From: Pseudomonadales bacterium
GTDB taxonomy: Bacteria > Pseudomonadota > Gammaproteobacteria > Pseudomonadales > Azotimanducaceae
Reading direction: 5' to 3'
NCBI GenBank assembly: GCA_016779385.1
Contig: JADHNT010000004.1
Location: forward strand, 1 to 54,084
Length of the DNA: 54,084 nt
The notes below the pieces were generated by a model. The model did no database searches. It saw nothing but the letters and a program-made list of their open reading frames with translations, and was not told the DNA's origin. This document shows positions 9,465-19,241 of this stretch, one piece after another (within the stretch, counting starts at the first letter, position 1; each line of letters opens with the position of its first letter). The position numbers and the translations under genes are program-made.

Positions 9465-11816
9465 GTGGCGCAACGACCCTCAGGGCGGGTGATCACCGCC
9501 GAGCCAGAGAAGGCGGGGCTCTTGACCTCCGCGCACCGAGGCCTTCGGGAGGCGGCGCTGATCTTCGCCCTCGCTGCGGGAGGTTGGTTCCTCCTTGCCT
9601 TGCTGAGCTATAACGCCACAGACCCCGGCTGGTCTCACAGCGCAACGGCGGAGGGGCTGCATAATCTTGCAGGGGTGACGGGGGCCTTCGCGGCAGACTT
9701 GCTCTTCTCCCTTTTCGGATGGCTCGCGGGCTTGCTTCCCCTGACCTTCCTCGTGCTCGCCGTACTGCAATTTAAGAGCCCTACGCTCATTCTTGCGGTC
9801 CCCCGCACTGTCTTCGGGCTCCGGGCTCTGGGCTTTTTCGTCACCTTGATCGCCGGGAGCCTCCTGGGCGCACTGTTGGCGAATGAGACCTTGGTTTTGC
9901 CGAGCGGGGGCGGCGGAATTCTTGGGCGTTTCCTCCTTTTACAAATGAGTAGCGCCCTGGGCACGCCGGGCCTCTCCCTGCTGGGCTCTGCGCTGTTCCT
10001 GCTGGGAATTACCCTGTTCACTGGCCTTTCCTGGTTCGTGCTGGTAGCCCGGCTTGGCGCTGCGGTGAGCGAAACCCTTCGCCGCACCCGCGCCTATGCG
10101 CAGCGGCGGATGGATGAGATCCGGGACCGAAAGGCCGCCGAGGCGCAGGCCGCGATACGCCGAGCCCGTATCGATCAGGAAGTGGAGCGCCGGCAAAAGC
10201 GCCGCCCGGTGGAAATCGAGACCCCGAAGGCAAAGATCGAACCGAGCCCCCGGGCGGAAAAGGAGAAACAGCAAAAGCTCTTCTCCCTGCCTGTCACCGG
10301 CGAGCTGCCGCCCCTGTCACTCATGGACGAAACCGATCCAGCGGATCACCGAGCGCTGCCAGAAGAGGCGTTGAAGCGCATGGCCGATCGCCTCGAGCTA
10401 AAGCTTCGAGAGTTTGGGGTGGAGGCGGCGGTGGTGAAAGTCCATCCCGGCCCGGTCATCACGCGCTTTGAAATTGAGCCCGCGGCGGGGGTGAAGGTCT
10501 CCCGCATCTCGAGCCTGGCCAAGGATTTGGCCCGGGCTCTCGCCGTGATCAGCGTGCGGGTGGTCGAGGTAATCCCAGGGAAGTCCACCATGGGGATCGA
10601 GGTACCCAACGAGGACAGGGCGGTGGTCCGCCTTCGGGAAGTGCTGGCAAGCAGCGCCTACGAGCGCGCTCCGTCGAAGCTGTCCCTGTGCCTCGGTAAG
10701 GATATTTCGGGCCAGCCCATTGTGGCGGATCTCGCCCGCATGCCCCACCTGCTCGTGGCGGGCACCACCGGGTCGGGGAAGTCCGTGGGCGTAAACGCCA
10801 TGCTGCTCTCGCTCTTGTATAAGGCCACCCCGGAGGAGGTCCGCCTGATTCTGGTGGATCCCAAGATGCTCGAGCTGTCCGTGTACGAGGGCATTCCCCA
10901 CCTCCTGACCCCCGTGGTAACGGATATGAAGGACGCAGCGGCGGCGCTGCGTTGGTGCGTTGCGGAGATGGAGCGTCGCTACCGCCTCATGGCCGCCCTC
11001 GGCGTACGCAACATGGCAGGCTTCAACCGCAAGGTGCAGGACGCAGAGAAGGCGGGCGAGCCCCTAAAGGACCCCCTCTGGAAAGCCCCGGAGGTGGTGC
11101 TCGAGGGCGACGCTCCCGAGGCCCCGTCGCTCGAAACGCTCCCAGCCATCGTCGTGGTGATCGACGAGTTCGCCGACATGATGATGATCGTGGGCAAAAA
11201 GGTAGAAGAGCTCATTGCTCGCATCGCTCAGAAGGCCCGAGCCGCGGGGATTCACCTCCTTCTCGCCACCCAGCGGCCCTCCGTGGACGTTATTACCGGT
11301 TTGATCAAAGCCAACATTCCCACCCGGATCAGCTTCCAGGTGTCCTCTAAGGTGGACTCCCGCACCATCCTCGATCAGGGCGGGGCGGAGCAGCTCCTGG
11401 GGCACGGGGACATGCTCTATTTGCCGCCAGGCACTGCGGTGCCGGAGCGGGTGCACGGCGCCTTTGTGGGCGATGACGAGGTGCATCGGGTGGTCGCTGA
11501 TTGGAAACAGCGAGGTACGCCGAACTATCTTGAAGAGGTCCTCACGGTCACCGCCGATATCGATACCCTAGCGGCAAGCGGTGGCCAGACCACCTCAGGG
11601 GATACGGAACAGGACGACCCGCTCTACGACGAAGCCTGCGCCTACGTGTTAGAAACGCGCCGAGCTTCCATTTCTTCCGTGCAGCGCAAGCTACGCATCG
11701 GCTACAACAGAGCAGCTCGGCTTATTGAAGCCATGGAGGCAGCAGGCGTTGTCAGCGCCATGGATGCCGCCGGGGGTAGGGAGGTACTGGCTCCCGGTCC
11801 CCAGGGGGATGGATGA
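9465..11816 (+). CDS. ftsK: DNA translocase FtsK
   Basis: FtsK is the septal DNA pump that clears chromosome termini and activates XerCD. The 783-residue protein is a short-linker form. About four hydrophobic segments occupy residues 25-200, a basic charged linker runs from about 205 to 270, the motor carries GTTGSGKS near residue 433 and [12 protein letters not shown] near 565, and a C-terminal winged-helix gamma domain ([23 protein letters not shown] onward) reads KOPS sites. The GTG at 9465 follows AGAGGAG. It overlaps lolA by ATGA, so ftsK-lolA-rarA appear coupled. Confidence 0.96.
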   Translation: MAQRPSGRVITAEPEKAGLLTSAHRGLREAALIFALAAGGWFLLALLSYNATDPGWSHSATAEGLHNLAGVTGAFAADLLFSLFGWLAGLLPLTFLVLAVLQFKSPTLILAVPRTVFGLRALGFFVTLIAGSLLGALLANETLVLPSGGGGILGRFLLLQMSSALGTPGLSLLGSALFLLGITLFTGLSWFVLVARLGAAVSETLRRTRAYAQRRMDEIRDRKAAEAQAAIRRARIDQEVERRQKRRPVEIETPKAKIEPSPRAEKEKQQKLFSLPVTGELPPLSLMDETDPADHRALPEEALKRMADRLELKLREFGVEAAVVKVHPGPVITRFEIEPAAGVKVSRISSLAKDLARALAVISVRVVEVIPGKSTMGIEVPNEDRAVVRLREVLASSAYERAPSKLSLCLGKDISGQPIVADLARMPHLLVAGTTGSGKSVGVNAMLLSLLYKATPEEVRLILVDPKMLELSVYEGIPHLLTPVVTDMKDAAAALRWCVAEMERRYRLMAALGVRNMAGFNRKVQDAEKAGEPLKDPLWKAPEVVLEGDAPEAPSLETLPAIVVVIDEFADMMMIVGKKVEELIARIAQKARAAGIHLLLATQRPSVDVITGLIKANIPTRISFQVSSKVDSRTILDQGGAEQLLGHGDMLYLPPGTAVPERVHGAFVGDDEVHRVVADWKQRGTPNYLEEVLTVTADIDTLAASGGQTTSGDTEQDDPLYDEACAYVLETRRASISSVQRKLRIGYNRAARLIEAMEAAGVVSAMDAAGGREVLAPGPQGDG

Positions 11817-12550
11817 TCGGCAACGCTCCCCAGGGCGCCCTCCGGAGCCCTGTTCTGGGTACGTTGCTGGGCGCGCTACTGGGCCTCGCAGCCCTCGGGC
11901 CCTTGATCTCTCAGGCGGCACCCTCGGCGGCTCCTGAAGGTCCGATGGAAGCCTCCCGGCCCTGGACCTCGGGCCCAGCCGTAAAAGCGCGCTTCCTTGA
12001 TCGCCTGCACACCCTCGAGCCCCTCACGGGACAGTTTGAGCAGCACGTCGAGGATAGCTACGGACAGCGCTTTGACCAGCGGGCGGGGCGCTTTGCCCTG
12101 GCCCCGGGCCTTGGTCTGAGTTGGGTGACCACTTCCCCCTTTGAAGAACAGCTGGTGCTGAACAAGGAAGGGGCCTGGCTCTGGGACCCTGCATTGTGGC
12201 AAGCCTTTCGCCGTCCCCTAAGCGCGCTTGCGGGGACCCCCGCTACGCTGCTCGTGGGCCTTGGGGAAGGCTGGCTTGAGGATTACGCAGTAGAAACCCA
12301 GAAGTCGGAAGCTCTTGAACGCTTTCGCCTACTCAGGGAGGCGAAGACCGAGATCCGTCCCGGGGCCCCTGCGCGGCTGGAACTGGCCTGGATCGAAGGC
12401 ACGCTGGGCCTCATTTCCGTAGAGGAGGGAACCGGGCAACGCCTCATCCTTCGCCTGCGGGCCCTAGCCCCGGCAGCACTGGGGCCTGAGGCCTTCGCCT
12501 TCGAGCCTCCGGAAGGCGCCGAAGTGATCGACGAGGGCGCGGCGGAGTGA
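11813..12550 (+). CDS. lolA: LolA, periplasmic lipoprotein carrier
   Basis: LolA carries lipoproteins from the inner-membrane LolCDE complex to the outer-membrane receptor LolB. The 245-residue protein has an N-terminal hydrophobic signal segment (about residues 10-35), then the LolA domain starting near [17 protein letters not shown] and continuing through [31 protein letters not shown]. It is somewhat longer than E. coli LolA because of an Ala/Pro-rich stretch after the signal. Position between ftsK and rarA supports the call. The start overlaps ftsK and the stop overlaps the rarA GTG. Confidence 0.92.
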   Translation: MIGNAPQGALRSPVLGTLLGALLGLAALGPLISQAAPSAAPEGPMEASRPWTSGPAVKARFLDRLHTLEPLTGQFEQHVEDSYGQRFDQRAGRFALAPGLGLSWVTTSPFEEQLVLNKEGAWLWDPALWQAFRRPLSALAGTPATLLVGLGEGWLEDYAVETQKSEALERFRLLREAKTEIRPGAPARLELAWIEGTLGLISVEEGTGQRLILRLRALAPAALGPEAFAFEPPEGAEVIDEGAAE

Positions 12551-13887
12551 ACGATCTCTTCTCCGCGCCCGATGCCCGAGGCGCGCCCTTAGCCGCGCGC
12601 CTCCGCCCTCAACGCTTAGAGGAGGTGGTAGGGCAGGATCACCTCCTCGGGCCGGAGCGGCCCCTGCGCCGAGTGCTCGACCAAGGACGGCTGCATTCCA
12701 TGATTTTCTGGGGTCCGCCGGGGGTGGGCAAGACCACCCTGGCTCGGCTCCTGGCCGAGGCCACGGGAGCGGAGCTATTAGCCTTATCCGCCGTCATGGC
12801 CGGGGTTAAGGACGTGCGCGCGGCCGTGGAGCAGGCGGCGCAGTTGCGTGCCCAGGGCCGGCGGACCTTGCTATTCATCGACGAGGTGCACCGCTTCAAT
12901 AAGGCGCAGCAGGATGCCTTCCTGCCCTACGTGGAAGACGGCACGGTGATTTTTGTGGGGGCAACCACGGAAAACCCGTCCTTTGAGGTGCGCTCTGCGC
13001 TCCTCTCCCGGACTCGCGTCTACAAGCTTAGGCCTTTCGATGTCCCGGCCTTCGATGCGCTGCTGGCGCGGGCCCTGCCGCACCTAGGCAGTGGCGCTGT
13101 GACCGTCGAGGACGGCGCTCAGACGGCCCTTGTCCAGGTGGCCGACGGGGACGCGCGTCGCTATCTCAACCTGCTGGAGATCGCCTTTGATCTCTTGCCC
13201 TCGGGCGCAGAATGCCTGTCGCTCGAAACCGTCAAGGAGCTTCTTGAAGATAGCACCCGGCGCTTCGATAAGGGTGGGGATGCGTTTTACGACCAAATCT
13301 CGGCGCTCCATAAGGCGGTGCGGGGGTCCTCCGCTGACGGGGCCCTGTACTGGCTTGCTCGCATGATCGATGGTGGCGCGGACCCCCTATATATCGCTCG
13401 GCGCCTCGTGCGCATGGCGAGTGAGGATATTGGCAACGCCGATCCAAAGGCCCTCTCCCTGACCCTAGAAGCCTGGCAGGTACAGGAACGGCTTGGGGCG
13501 CCGGAGGGCACGCTAGCCCTGGCTCAGGCCGTCGCCTACCTGGCTCTCGCCCCGAAGAGCGCCTCCGTATATCAGGCCTTCAACTCAGCCCTTGCCGATG
13601 TGCGGGAAAGGGGATCTCTGCCCGTACCCCTGCATCTGCGTAACGCCCCCACGGCGCTTATGAAGGCCGAGGGGCACGGAGCGGACTACCGCTATGCCCA
13701 CGACTACGACGATGCCTTCGTGCCCGGAGAGCGCTATCTGCCGGGCGCGCTGGCCGATCGCCGCTATTACGCCCCCTCGGAGCGGGGCCTGGAGCAGCGC
13801 CTCGGCAAGAAGATCGCTTATCTGGATGCACAGAATGCCGCGAGCCCCTGGCAGCGAGGCCCGGAGGAGGAAGAGGGCGCGACCTAG
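12547..13887 (+). CDS. rarA: RarA (MgsA), replication-associated recombination ATPase
   Basis: RarA is a clamp-loader-like AAA+ ATPase that acts at stalled replication forks and single-stranded DNA gaps. The 446-residue protein begins [21 protein letters not shown]-like and has IFWGPPGVGKTTLARLLAE (Walker A), LLFIDEVHRFNKAQQDAFLPYVE (Walker B), GATTENPSFEV (sensor 1), and the C-terminal tetramerisation domain with ARRLVRMASEDIGNADP. The start is GTG at 12547, overlapping the lolA stop (GTGA). It ends 56 bp before serS. Confidence 0.95.
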   Translation: MNDLFSAPDARGAPLAARLRPQRLEEVVGQDHLLGPERPLRRVLDQGRLHSMIFWGPPGVGKTTLARLLAEATGAELLALSAVMAGVKDVRAAVEQAAQLRAQGRRTLLFIDEVHRFNKAQQDAFLPYVEDGTVIFVGATTENPSFEVRSALLSRTRVYKLRPFDVPAFDALLARALPHLGSGAVTVEDGAQTALVQVADGDARRYLNLLEIAFDLLPSGAECLSLETVKELLEDSTRRFDKGGDAFYDQISALHKAVRGSSADGALYWLARMIDGGADPLYIARRLVRMASEDIGNADPKALSLTLEAWQVQERLGAPEGTLALAQAVAYLALAPKSASVYQAFNSALADVRERGSLPVPLHLRNAPTALMKAEGHGADYRYAHDYDDAFVPGERYLPGALADRRYYAPSERGLEQRLGKKIAYLDAQNAASPWQRGPEEEEGAT

Positions 13888-13943
13888 GGCGCCGCTCCTG
13901 TACCATAGCGCTCTTGCCTTGTTGATCGGACCGCGGAGACCCC

Positions 13944-15233
13944 ATGCTGGACCCGAAACTCATTCGCAGTGATCTTGAGGCCGTGGTGGCGGCCCTGGGC
14001 CGTCGGGGCTATGTGGTGGATGAGGCTGCACTGTCTGAGCTAGAGGGGCAGCGCCGGAGCCTTCAGGCTGCGCTGGAGACCCTGCAGGCGGAACGCAATA
14101 GTCGCTCAAAGGAAATCGGCGCCCTTATGAAGCAGGGCGATCAGGCTGCCGCGGACGCCGCCAAGACTGAGGTGGGGCGCCTGAAGGCCGAGCTCGAGTC
14201 CGTGGAAGCCCAGCACAGCGCCGTGGCTCAGGCCTTCGAGGCCCAGCTACTGGCCATGCCGAACCTGCCTGCGGAGGCGGTTCCGGAGGGGAAGGAAGAA
14301 GCGGACAACGTCGAGCTTGAGCGTTGGGGCACGCTGCGGGCCTTTCCCTTTACCCCGAAGGATCACGTCGATCTTGGGCACGGCCTTGGGGGTATGGACT
14401 TTGAGGTGGCCACGCGCCTCACCGGGAGCCGCTTTGTCGTGCTTAAGGGGCCCCTGGCTCGGCTTCACCGGGCCCTTGCCCAGTTCATGCTCGACCTCCA
14501 CACCGAAGCCCACGGGTACGAAGAGGTCAACGTACCGGTCCTGGTGAACAGCGACTCCATGCAAGGGACGGGGCAGCTGCCGAAGTTTTCGGAAGATTCC
14601 TTCCAGCTGGCTGGGGAGAGCGCCTATTGGCTAGCCCCCACGGCCGAGGTGCCGGTGACTAACCTGGTTCGGGGAGAGCTTCTGGAAGAGGATTCGCTGC
14701 CGCGGGCCTACGTGGCCCATACGCTGTGCTTTCGTAGCGAAGCCGGCAGCTATGGCCGGGATACGCGGGGCATGATTCGCCAGCATCAGTTCGAGAAGGT
14801 GGAACTGGTGCACATTACGCGGCCTGAGGAATCCTGGGCCACCTTCGACGCCCTCGTGGGCCATGCAGAAGCAGTACTACAGAAGCTGGCCTTGCCCTAC
14901 CGCAAGGTGCTCCTTTGCGGCGGCGACCTGGGCTTTTCCGCGGCCCAAACCATCGACCTTGAGGTCTGGTTGCCGGCGCAGGACTGCTACCGGGAAATCT
15001 CCTCCTGTTCGAACTTCCTAGACTTCCAGGCGCGGCGCATGGGCACGCGCTATAAGGCGGCCGGCGCCAAGCAAACCACCCTGGTACACACGCTCAATGG
15101 GTCGGGGCTGGCCGTGGGCCGAACCCTAGTGGCGGTGCTGGAGAACTATCAAGAGTCCGACGGTAGCATCCGAATTCCCGAGGCGCTTCAGTCCTACCTG
15201 GGCGGCCAAGCGGTGCTTACGCCCCAGGGCTAA
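13944..15233 (+). CDS. serS: Seryl-tRNA synthetase
   Basis: SerS charges tRNA-Ser and tRNA-Sec. The 429-residue protein starts [14 protein letters not shown] and has the long antiparallel coiled-coil arm (about residues 30-105), class II motif 2 around [15 protein letters not shown], and motif 3 with [25 protein letters not shown] sequence at 13901 may serve as its own -10 in the short gap after rarA. Its stop shares bases with the stop of tusE on the other strand (15230-15233). A tRNA-Ser gene lies about 2.3 kb downstream. Confidence 0.97.
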   Translation: MLDPKLIRSDLEAVVAALGRRGYVVDEAALSELEGQRRSLQAALETLQAERNSRSKEIGALMKQGDQAAADAAKTEVGRLKAELESVEAQHSAVAQAFEAQLLAMPNLPAEAVPEGKEEADNVELERWGTLRAFPFTPKDHVDLGHGLGGMDFEVATRLTGSRFVVLKGPLARLHRALAQFMLDLHTEAHGYEEVNVPVLVNSDSMQGTGQLPKFSEDSFQLAGESAYWLAPTAEVPVTNLVRGELLEEDSLPRAYVAHTLCFRSEAGSYGRDTRGMIRQHQFEKVELVHITRPEESWATFDALVGHAEAVLQKLALPYRKVLLCGGDLGFSAAQTIDLEVWLPAQDCYREISSCSNFLDFQARRMGTRYKAAGAKQTTLVHTLNGSGLAVGRTLVAVLENYQESDGSIRIPEALQSYLGGQAVLTPQG

Positions 15234-15547
15234 AGACAGTGCGGGGGCTTCGCAAGCCCCGCATATTTCGCGACGGTTTTCGCCGGCGCCCCCCCGAAAA
15301 GCTTCATCAGAGCCACGCTGGATCCCAGCGCAGGATCGAGCGTGGCTTTTACGGCCCGCACGAGCGCCCGGTTATTGGGAGCGATGCCATAGCGATCGTA
15401 GAATCCCTGGACCAGCGAAATCACCGCTCGGTGATCTTCCGTAAGCGCTCGGCCCTCCGCTGCAGCAAGCGCCTCGGCGATTTTTGGCGTCCAATCCTCG
15501 CGGTTTAGGAGAAATCCTTCCGGATCTTGATGCGGTAGCCCTTTCAT
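15230..15547 (-). CDS. tusE: TusE, DsrC-family sulfur relay protein
   Basis: TusE takes sulfur from TusD in the TusBCD complex and passes it to MnmA for 2-thiouridine at the tRNA wobble position. The 105-residue DsrC-family protein contains [10 protein letters not shown] near the start and ends KPPHCL with the essential penultimate cysteine Cys104. The second DsrC cysteine found in sulfite-reductase partners is absent, which supports a tRNA-modification role. It is the last gene of yccA, tusD, tusC, tusB, tusE. Its stop overlaps serS by 4 bp, tail to tail. Confidence 0.94.
   Translation of the reverse strand: MKGLPHQDPEGFLLNREDWTPKIAEALAAAEGRALTEDHRAVISLVQGFYDRYGIAPNNRALVRAVKATLDPALGSSVALMKLFGGAPAKTVAKYAGLAKPPHCL
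15241..15262 (+). terminator. Hairpin after serS, inside the tusE 3' end
   Basis: An inverted repeat of GCGGGGGCTT and AAGCCCCGC with a 3-base loop and one bulge starts 8 bp after the serS stop. It is followed by a short AT-rich stretch. It could terminate serS although it is also coding sequence for the TusE C-terminus on the minus strand. There is no long T run. Confidence 0.45.
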
Positions 15548-15554
15548 CGCGCGC

Positions 15555-15836
15555 CTAGCTCAGAAGGCTGGGAGTTAGGGTGACGATCCGGTCTGCGCGA
15601 GCCGCCGCTTCCACAAAGGCCGCGTCATCGAGCGTGGGCCAGGGGCTTGCCAGCCCGCGAGCCTCGCAGTCCGCTGCTAGGGCAAAACCACTCACGCCCT
15701 CTGGAAGGGGAAGAGCAGCGTTGTAGACCCCATCCTCGAGGAGCAGGAGTTCATCACCCGGACGGAGCCACGCTCCAAGGCGCCGCGGTGGCGCTGGCAG
15801 GCGCAGTGGCAGCAGAAAGAGCGTCGAAGGCGCCAT
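15555..15836 (-). CDS. tusB: TusB, sulfur relay subunit
   Basis: TusB is a subunit of the TusBCD heterohexamer, which relays sulfur for tRNA thiolation. The 93-residue protein begins MAPSTLFLLPL and has WLRPGDELLLLEDGVYNAAL, the typical DsrH/TusB segment. The start at 15836 shares one base with the tusC stop (TGATG). The frame is open for 44 codons upstream inside tusC, which is not used by family members. It is 7 bp ahead of tusE. Confidence 0.88.
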   Translation of the reverse strand: MAPSTLFLLPLRLPAPPRRLGAWLRPGDELLLLEDGVYNAALPLPEGVSGFALAADCEARGLASPWPTLDDAAFVEAAARADRIVTLTPSLLS

Positions 15837-16192
15837 CAGTAGGTCAGCACCACATCGACCGACCGAAGCAGCGAGGCCACTGCCTCGCCGTCGAGAAGCG
15901 GGCCGGGCAGGGCGAGGGTTTCCGGCTTCAGGGAACGCTGCACCAAGGCTTGCGCGGCCACAAAGCACCGCTCTACCTCAAAGGCCGGCAGGGCTTCTAG
16001 CACCTGGCTCAAGTTCCTTACGCCCAGCTCCTTGCCCGCTTGCGCGGGCAGGAGCTGAAACACCCCATCCCCATCGAAAAGCAGGGTGACGGGCACGTCC
16101 AGCGCCGCTGCAGCCATGGCCGTATCCAGCGCTTCCACTGCGCTGCTGCGCCCGTAGGGCGTGCCTTGGGAAATGATGAGCAGGGACTTCAC
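15836..16192 (-). CDS. tusC: TusC, sulfur relay subunit
   Basis: TusC is the DsrF-like subunit of TusBCD. The 118-residue protein starts MKSLLIISQGTPYGRSSAVEALDTAMAAA-like and has VTLLFDGDGVFQLL, both family hallmarks. It shares bases with tusD at its start (4 bp overlap) and with tusB at its end, so the complex subunits look translationally coupled and made in fixed ratio. Confidence 0.92.
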   Translation of the reverse strand: MKSLLIISQGTPYGRSSAVEALDTAMAAAALDVPVTLLFDGDGVFQLLPAQAGKELGVRNLSQVLEALPAFEVERCFVAAQALVQRSLKPETLALPGPLLDGEAVASLLRSVDVVLTY

Positions 16193-16587
16193 GCGGCGGC
16201 TCCAAAGGTGAGCACCCGATCGGCCGTCTGCATTTGAGCGAGAAACGTCGCCAGCCCCGCCAGTTCAAAAGGCGGTGCCAGGGTGGCCGCCGCGAGCCCC
16301 ACTCGTTCCGCCTCGGGCCCATCCACCAGACCCCGGCGTAGCGCCGAAGCCACGCACAGCTGAAGAGGCAGGGCACAACGCTCCGAAAGCGTCTCCCAGC
16401 GCGTTTGAAGATCGCTTTCATCCCGGGGCGGGCGTCGAAATCGCTGCGCTACCTGAACACCATCGCCCTGAAAAAACACGCCCACCAAGGCGTGCTCGGA
16501 AGCAGCCACGGCCTCGGCAAAGCGAAGGGCACTGATGGCACTGGGACTGTGGGCCGGATCGGCTTGAACAAGGAGGGCGAAGCGCAT
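16189..16587 (-). CDS. tusD: TusD, sulfurtransferase subunit of TusBCD
   Basis: TusD is the sulfur-accepting DsrE-like subunit that takes persulfide from TusA. The 132-residue protein starts MRFALLVQADPAHSPSAISAL-like and has FFQGDGVQVAQ, then CALPLQLCVASALRRGLVD. The Cys in QLCVASALRRG corresponds to the active-site cysteine of the family. I chose 16587 over the longer open frame because DsrE proteins begin at this strand. It lies 76 bp after yccA, with a hairpin in between. Confidence 0.93.
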   Translation of the reverse strand: MRFALLVQADPAHSPSAISALRFAEAVAASEHALVGVFFQGDGVQVAQRFRRPPRDESDLQTRWETLSERCALPLQLCVASALRRGLVDGPEAERVGLAAATLAPPFELAGLATFLAQMQTADRVLTFGAAA

Positions 16588-16628
16588 CAGGAAAAGAGCG
16601 TTGGCAGGCGTAGCGGGAAGAAAGCTGA

Positions 16629-16654
16629 CCCTGGCTGGGTAGACCCAGCCAGGG
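16629..16654 (-). terminator. Hairpin between yccA and tusD
   Basis: A perfect 11-bp inverted repeat (CCCTGGCTGGG and CCCAGCCAGGG) around a 4-base loop lies between the yccA stop and the tusD start. On the minus strand it is followed by a pyrimidine-rich stretch with only short T runs. It may be a weak terminator or attenuator separating yccA from tusDCBE, or protect the end of the yccA mRNA. Confidence 0.6.
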
Positions 16655-16663
16655 CCAACGGGC

Positions 16664-17353
16664 TTACTCGTCGCCGCCAAAGCCCGCGAAGGACAAGAGG
16701 GACAGGAAGACGTTGTAGATCATGACGTAGAGCGTCACCGTCGCGCTGATGTAGTTGCGCTCGCCGCCGTGAATGATGGCGCTGGTTTGGAACGCAATCA
16801 TGAGGGAGCAGATGCCCAGAAACATGGCGGAGGTGGTCATGGCCAGAGCGCTGATCTCCATAAAGATGTTGGCAATGGACGCCACGAAGGCGATGACCAT
16901 ACCAATCATTAGGAAGCGGCCCATGCCGCTCAGATCCTTTTTCGTGACCAGCGTGTAGGCGCTCATGGCGAAGAAGATTGCTGCCGTGCCGCCAAGGGCC
17001 ATGACGATCGGACCGGAGCCTCTGAACTGCAGATAGGCGTTCAGGATGGGGCCAAGCGTCAGACCCATAAAGCCCGTGAGGGCGAAGGTCAGCACAATGC
17101 CCATGCTGCTGTGTTTGGTTTTGTCGATGCCCCAGAGCAGCCCGAAGTAGGGGAGAAGCATCCAAAGGCCCAGGTAGGGCACGTTGAGCGCCATGGACGC
17201 CACAGCCGTTACGGCGCTGAAGGCCACGGTCATGGCGAGCAGTGCGTAGGTATTCCGCAGAACCTTTAGGGCGCTGGGGTCTAGGGCCGTTGATTGACCG
17301 GTAGCCACGGCGCTCGCTTGGGCGATGCGGGAGTTCGGTCGGTGCTGATCCAT
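16664..17353 (-). CDS. yccA: YccA, Bax-inhibitor-1 family membrane protein
   Basis: YccA is an inner-membrane protein of the BI-1/TMBIM family. E. coli YccA is an FtsH substrate and modulates FtsH. The 229-residue protein has about seven hydrophobic segments after a soluble N-terminus (MDQHRPNSRIAQ), and ends FAGFGGDE with acidic residues, as the family does. The ATG at 17353 follows AAGAGGATC. The longer ORF to 17401 lacks support. Position next to tus genes and tRNA-Ser matches Pseudomonas. Confidence 0.92.
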   Translation of the reverse strand: MDQHRPNSRIAQASAVATGQSTALDPSALKVLRNTYALLAMTVAFSAVTAVASMALNVPYLGLWMLLPYFGLLWGIDKTKHSSMGIVLTFALTGFMGLTLGPILNAYLQFRGSGPIVMALGGTAAIFFAMSAYTLVTKKDLSGMGRFLMIGMVIAFVASIANIFMEISALAMTTSAMFLGICSLMIAFQTSAIIHGGERNYISATVTLYVMIYNVFLSLLSFAGFGGDE

Positions 17354-17480
17354 GATGATCCTCTTTATTTGCCAAAGGGGGTGGGCGCAGACGCGCTCCA
17401 AAGGCCTGTATACGGCGAAGCTAAGACCCTTGCAAGGGGAGAAAAGTTCCTCGTGAGGGGCACCCGGGCTTCCCTTTCCC

Positions 17481-17486
17481 TATACT
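17481..17486 (+). promoter_or_regulatory. Probable -10 element for tRNA-Ser (TATACT)
   Basis: TATACT ends 9 bp before the mature tRNA-Ser 5' end. It is at the right distance for a tRNA promoter. The -35 region is not obvious. Confidence 0.55.
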
Positions 17487-17495
17487 AGTCGCTTC

Positions 17496-17586
<91 letters not shown>

Positions 17587-17611
17587 AGCTCAGGATTAGG
17601 GGAGAAACCCG

Positions 17612-18025
17612 ATGGTCCGTAACGTACTTCAGCCTGCCGGCGACCAGGTTCGCGCCTTTCGCGATCGCGCAACGGGGCAACCCATCCAAATGCTCAACCT
17701 CCTGAAGTTTCGCGCGAGCGCGGCGTATGAAGACTCCACCGAGGCCCCCATCTCCGGCGTTGAGGCCTACCAGCGCTACGCCGCCGGCTTTCGGCGCGTC
17801 ATGGAACCCAAGGGGTGCCGCGTACTCTACTCGGGCGATGCTCGGGGGTTCCTTATTGGTGAGGGCGAGGGCGCATGGGACGCCGTCATGCTGATCGAGT
17901 ATCCCTCCACCCAGGTCATGCTCGATATGTTCCGCGATCCTGACTACCAGGCGGTGCAAATCCATCGCGAGGCAGCGCTAGAGGGACAGCTTCTCATTGA
18001 ATGCGGCCCGGACTTTAAGGTCTAG
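17612..18025 (+). CDS. DUF1330-family protein
   Basis: This 137-residue cytoplasmic protein resembles the DUF1330 dimeric alpha/beta-barrel family, with IQMLNLLKFR near residue 25, EAYQRYAAGFRRV near 51 and DAVMLIEYPSTQVMLDMFRDPDYQ near 91. The Asp-Pro-Asp-Tyr segment is the usual family signature. The biochemical role of these proteins is unknown. It starts 25 bp after tRNA-Ser with AGGGGAG before the ATG, so it may be read through from the tRNA promoter. Its TAG stop overlaps the mltC stop on the other strand through a shared CTAG. Confidence 0.82.
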   Translation: MVRNVLQPAGDQVRAFRDRATGQPIQMLNLLKFRASAAYEDSTEAPISGVEAYQRYAAGFRRVMEPKGCRVLYSGDARGFLIGEGEGAWDAVMLIEYPSTQVMLDMFRDPDYQAVQIHREAALEGQLLIECGPDFKV

Positions 18026-19191
18026 CGGTAGTTCGCCTCAGCGCTCCGCACCTTTTCCACATAGCGCCGGGTTTCTGCGAAGGGATGGTTTCGCCGCAGG
18101 CGGTCATAGACCGCATCGCTGGATAGGCGATTAATCTGTGCCACTGCGCGCTTGGGGTCTCGGTCGAAGGTCCGTAGAGCCGTAGAAACCCCTCCGTTGT
18201 AAGCAGCGATGGTGGCGAAGCTTCGGCTGTTGCTGTCCTTGATCTCTTTCAAGTAGCGATCGTCGACCAAATGCAGGTAAGCGCCCCCGATATCGATATT
18301 AAAGTCCGGGTCGAAGAGGGCTTCCTTCGTGGGTTCGCCGGACCGCTTTTTAATCTGCTTATACACGTCGCGTCCGGCAGTGGCCGGCACGATCTGCATC
18401 AGTCCGTAGGCCTTGGCCGGGCTGACGGCATAGGGGTTGAAGGCGCTTTCCACCTCGATCACTGCGTAGATCAGGGAAGGGCGCACATCGTAGCGCCGGG
18501 CCGTGGCCAGGACCGCTTCGGCGTAGGCCTTTTCCCTGAGCTTTAGGTGATTCGACACCAGGGCGACCTGCACCTGGCGCAGCGTGCGTCGTTCCCCGCC
18601 GGGAAGGCTGATGGCGCGGCTCGTCAGCTCCGAGGCCACAACGGCATTTGCAAAGCGCTCGGCACGCCAGCGCCAACGAAGGGCCTGGCCCTCCCCGTCG
18701 AGGATTTGACCCAGCAGAAAGGGTTCGGCCCCAAGGGTGGGCGCGCTATCGTCAAAAATGGCCTCGATGCGGAGGTCCTGGGGCGTGAGTACGGTGGTGA
18801 CAATGGCCTCCCTGAGCTTCTCCAGCGGGGCTTCCTCAGCCACCGTTTCCACTCGAAGCCAGCCCTCGTCGAAGTCCACGATGGCGCGAGCCTCGTAGGC
18901 GTTGGTGTACTTCACATAGCGATGCTCAGACGCCACCTCGGGCTGCGCCTCAGGCCACAGGGCTCGCAGCAGGCTCTCTAGGGATTGGACAAGCTCCGGA
19001 AGGTTCCGCAGCTCCGGGGGGAGTTGGGTGCGTAGGGCTTCCTCGGCGGCTACCCGAGCGATGCGTTGCTCATCGCCGGTCAGCACGGCCTCTACCAGGG
19101 CCCGGGAAGGAAGGGTAGCGCAACTGCTGAGCGCGCCCATCCATAGCAGCATGAGGGGCCATCGCCCGAAGGATCTTGCGCCGGTTTTCAT
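18022..19191 (-). CDS. mltC: MltC-like membrane-bound lytic murein transglycosylase
   Basis: This enzyme cleaves peptidoglycan to 1,6-anhydromuropeptides at the outer membrane. The 389-residue protein has a lipoprotein signal with LSSC (Cys24), an N-terminal MltC domain (residues about 40-215), and an SLT catalytic domain. The domain shows YAVIEVESAFNPYAVS with the catalytic Glu, AYGLMQIVP, DIGGAYLHLV and TIAAYNGG. The order and the final RYVEKVRSAE support MltC over other SLT enzymes. It is transcribed alone on the minus strand, tail to tail with the DUF1330 gene. Confidence 0.88.
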   Translation of the reverse strand: MKTGARSFGRWPLMLLWMGALSSCATLPSRALVEAVLTGDEQRIARVAAEEALRTQLPPELRNLPELVQSLESLLRALWPEAQPEVASEHRYVKYTNAYEARAIVDFDEGWLRVETVAEEAPLEKLREAIVTTVLTPQDLRIEAIFDDSAPTLGAEPFLLGQILDGEGQALRWRWRAERFANAVVASELTSRAISLPGGERRTLRQVQVALVSNHLKLREKAYAEAVLATARRYDVRPSLIYAVIEVESAFNPYAVSPAKAYGLMQIVPATAGRDVYKQIKKRSGEPTKEALFDPDFNIDIGGAYLHLVDDRYLKEIKDSNSRSFATIAAYNGGVSTALRTFDRDPKRAVAQINRLSSDAVYDRLRRNHPFAETRRYVEKVRSAEANYR

Positions 19192-19241
19192 CCATGAACT
19201 CCGCGGCGGCGGGGGCCCGAAGCCCCGTGAGCTTTAAAAGT

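Noticed and set aside
10658-10901. Antisense frames inside ftsK and similar shadow frames inside clpA, rarA and uvrC
   Set aside because: They lie fully within well-identified genes and carry no motifs.
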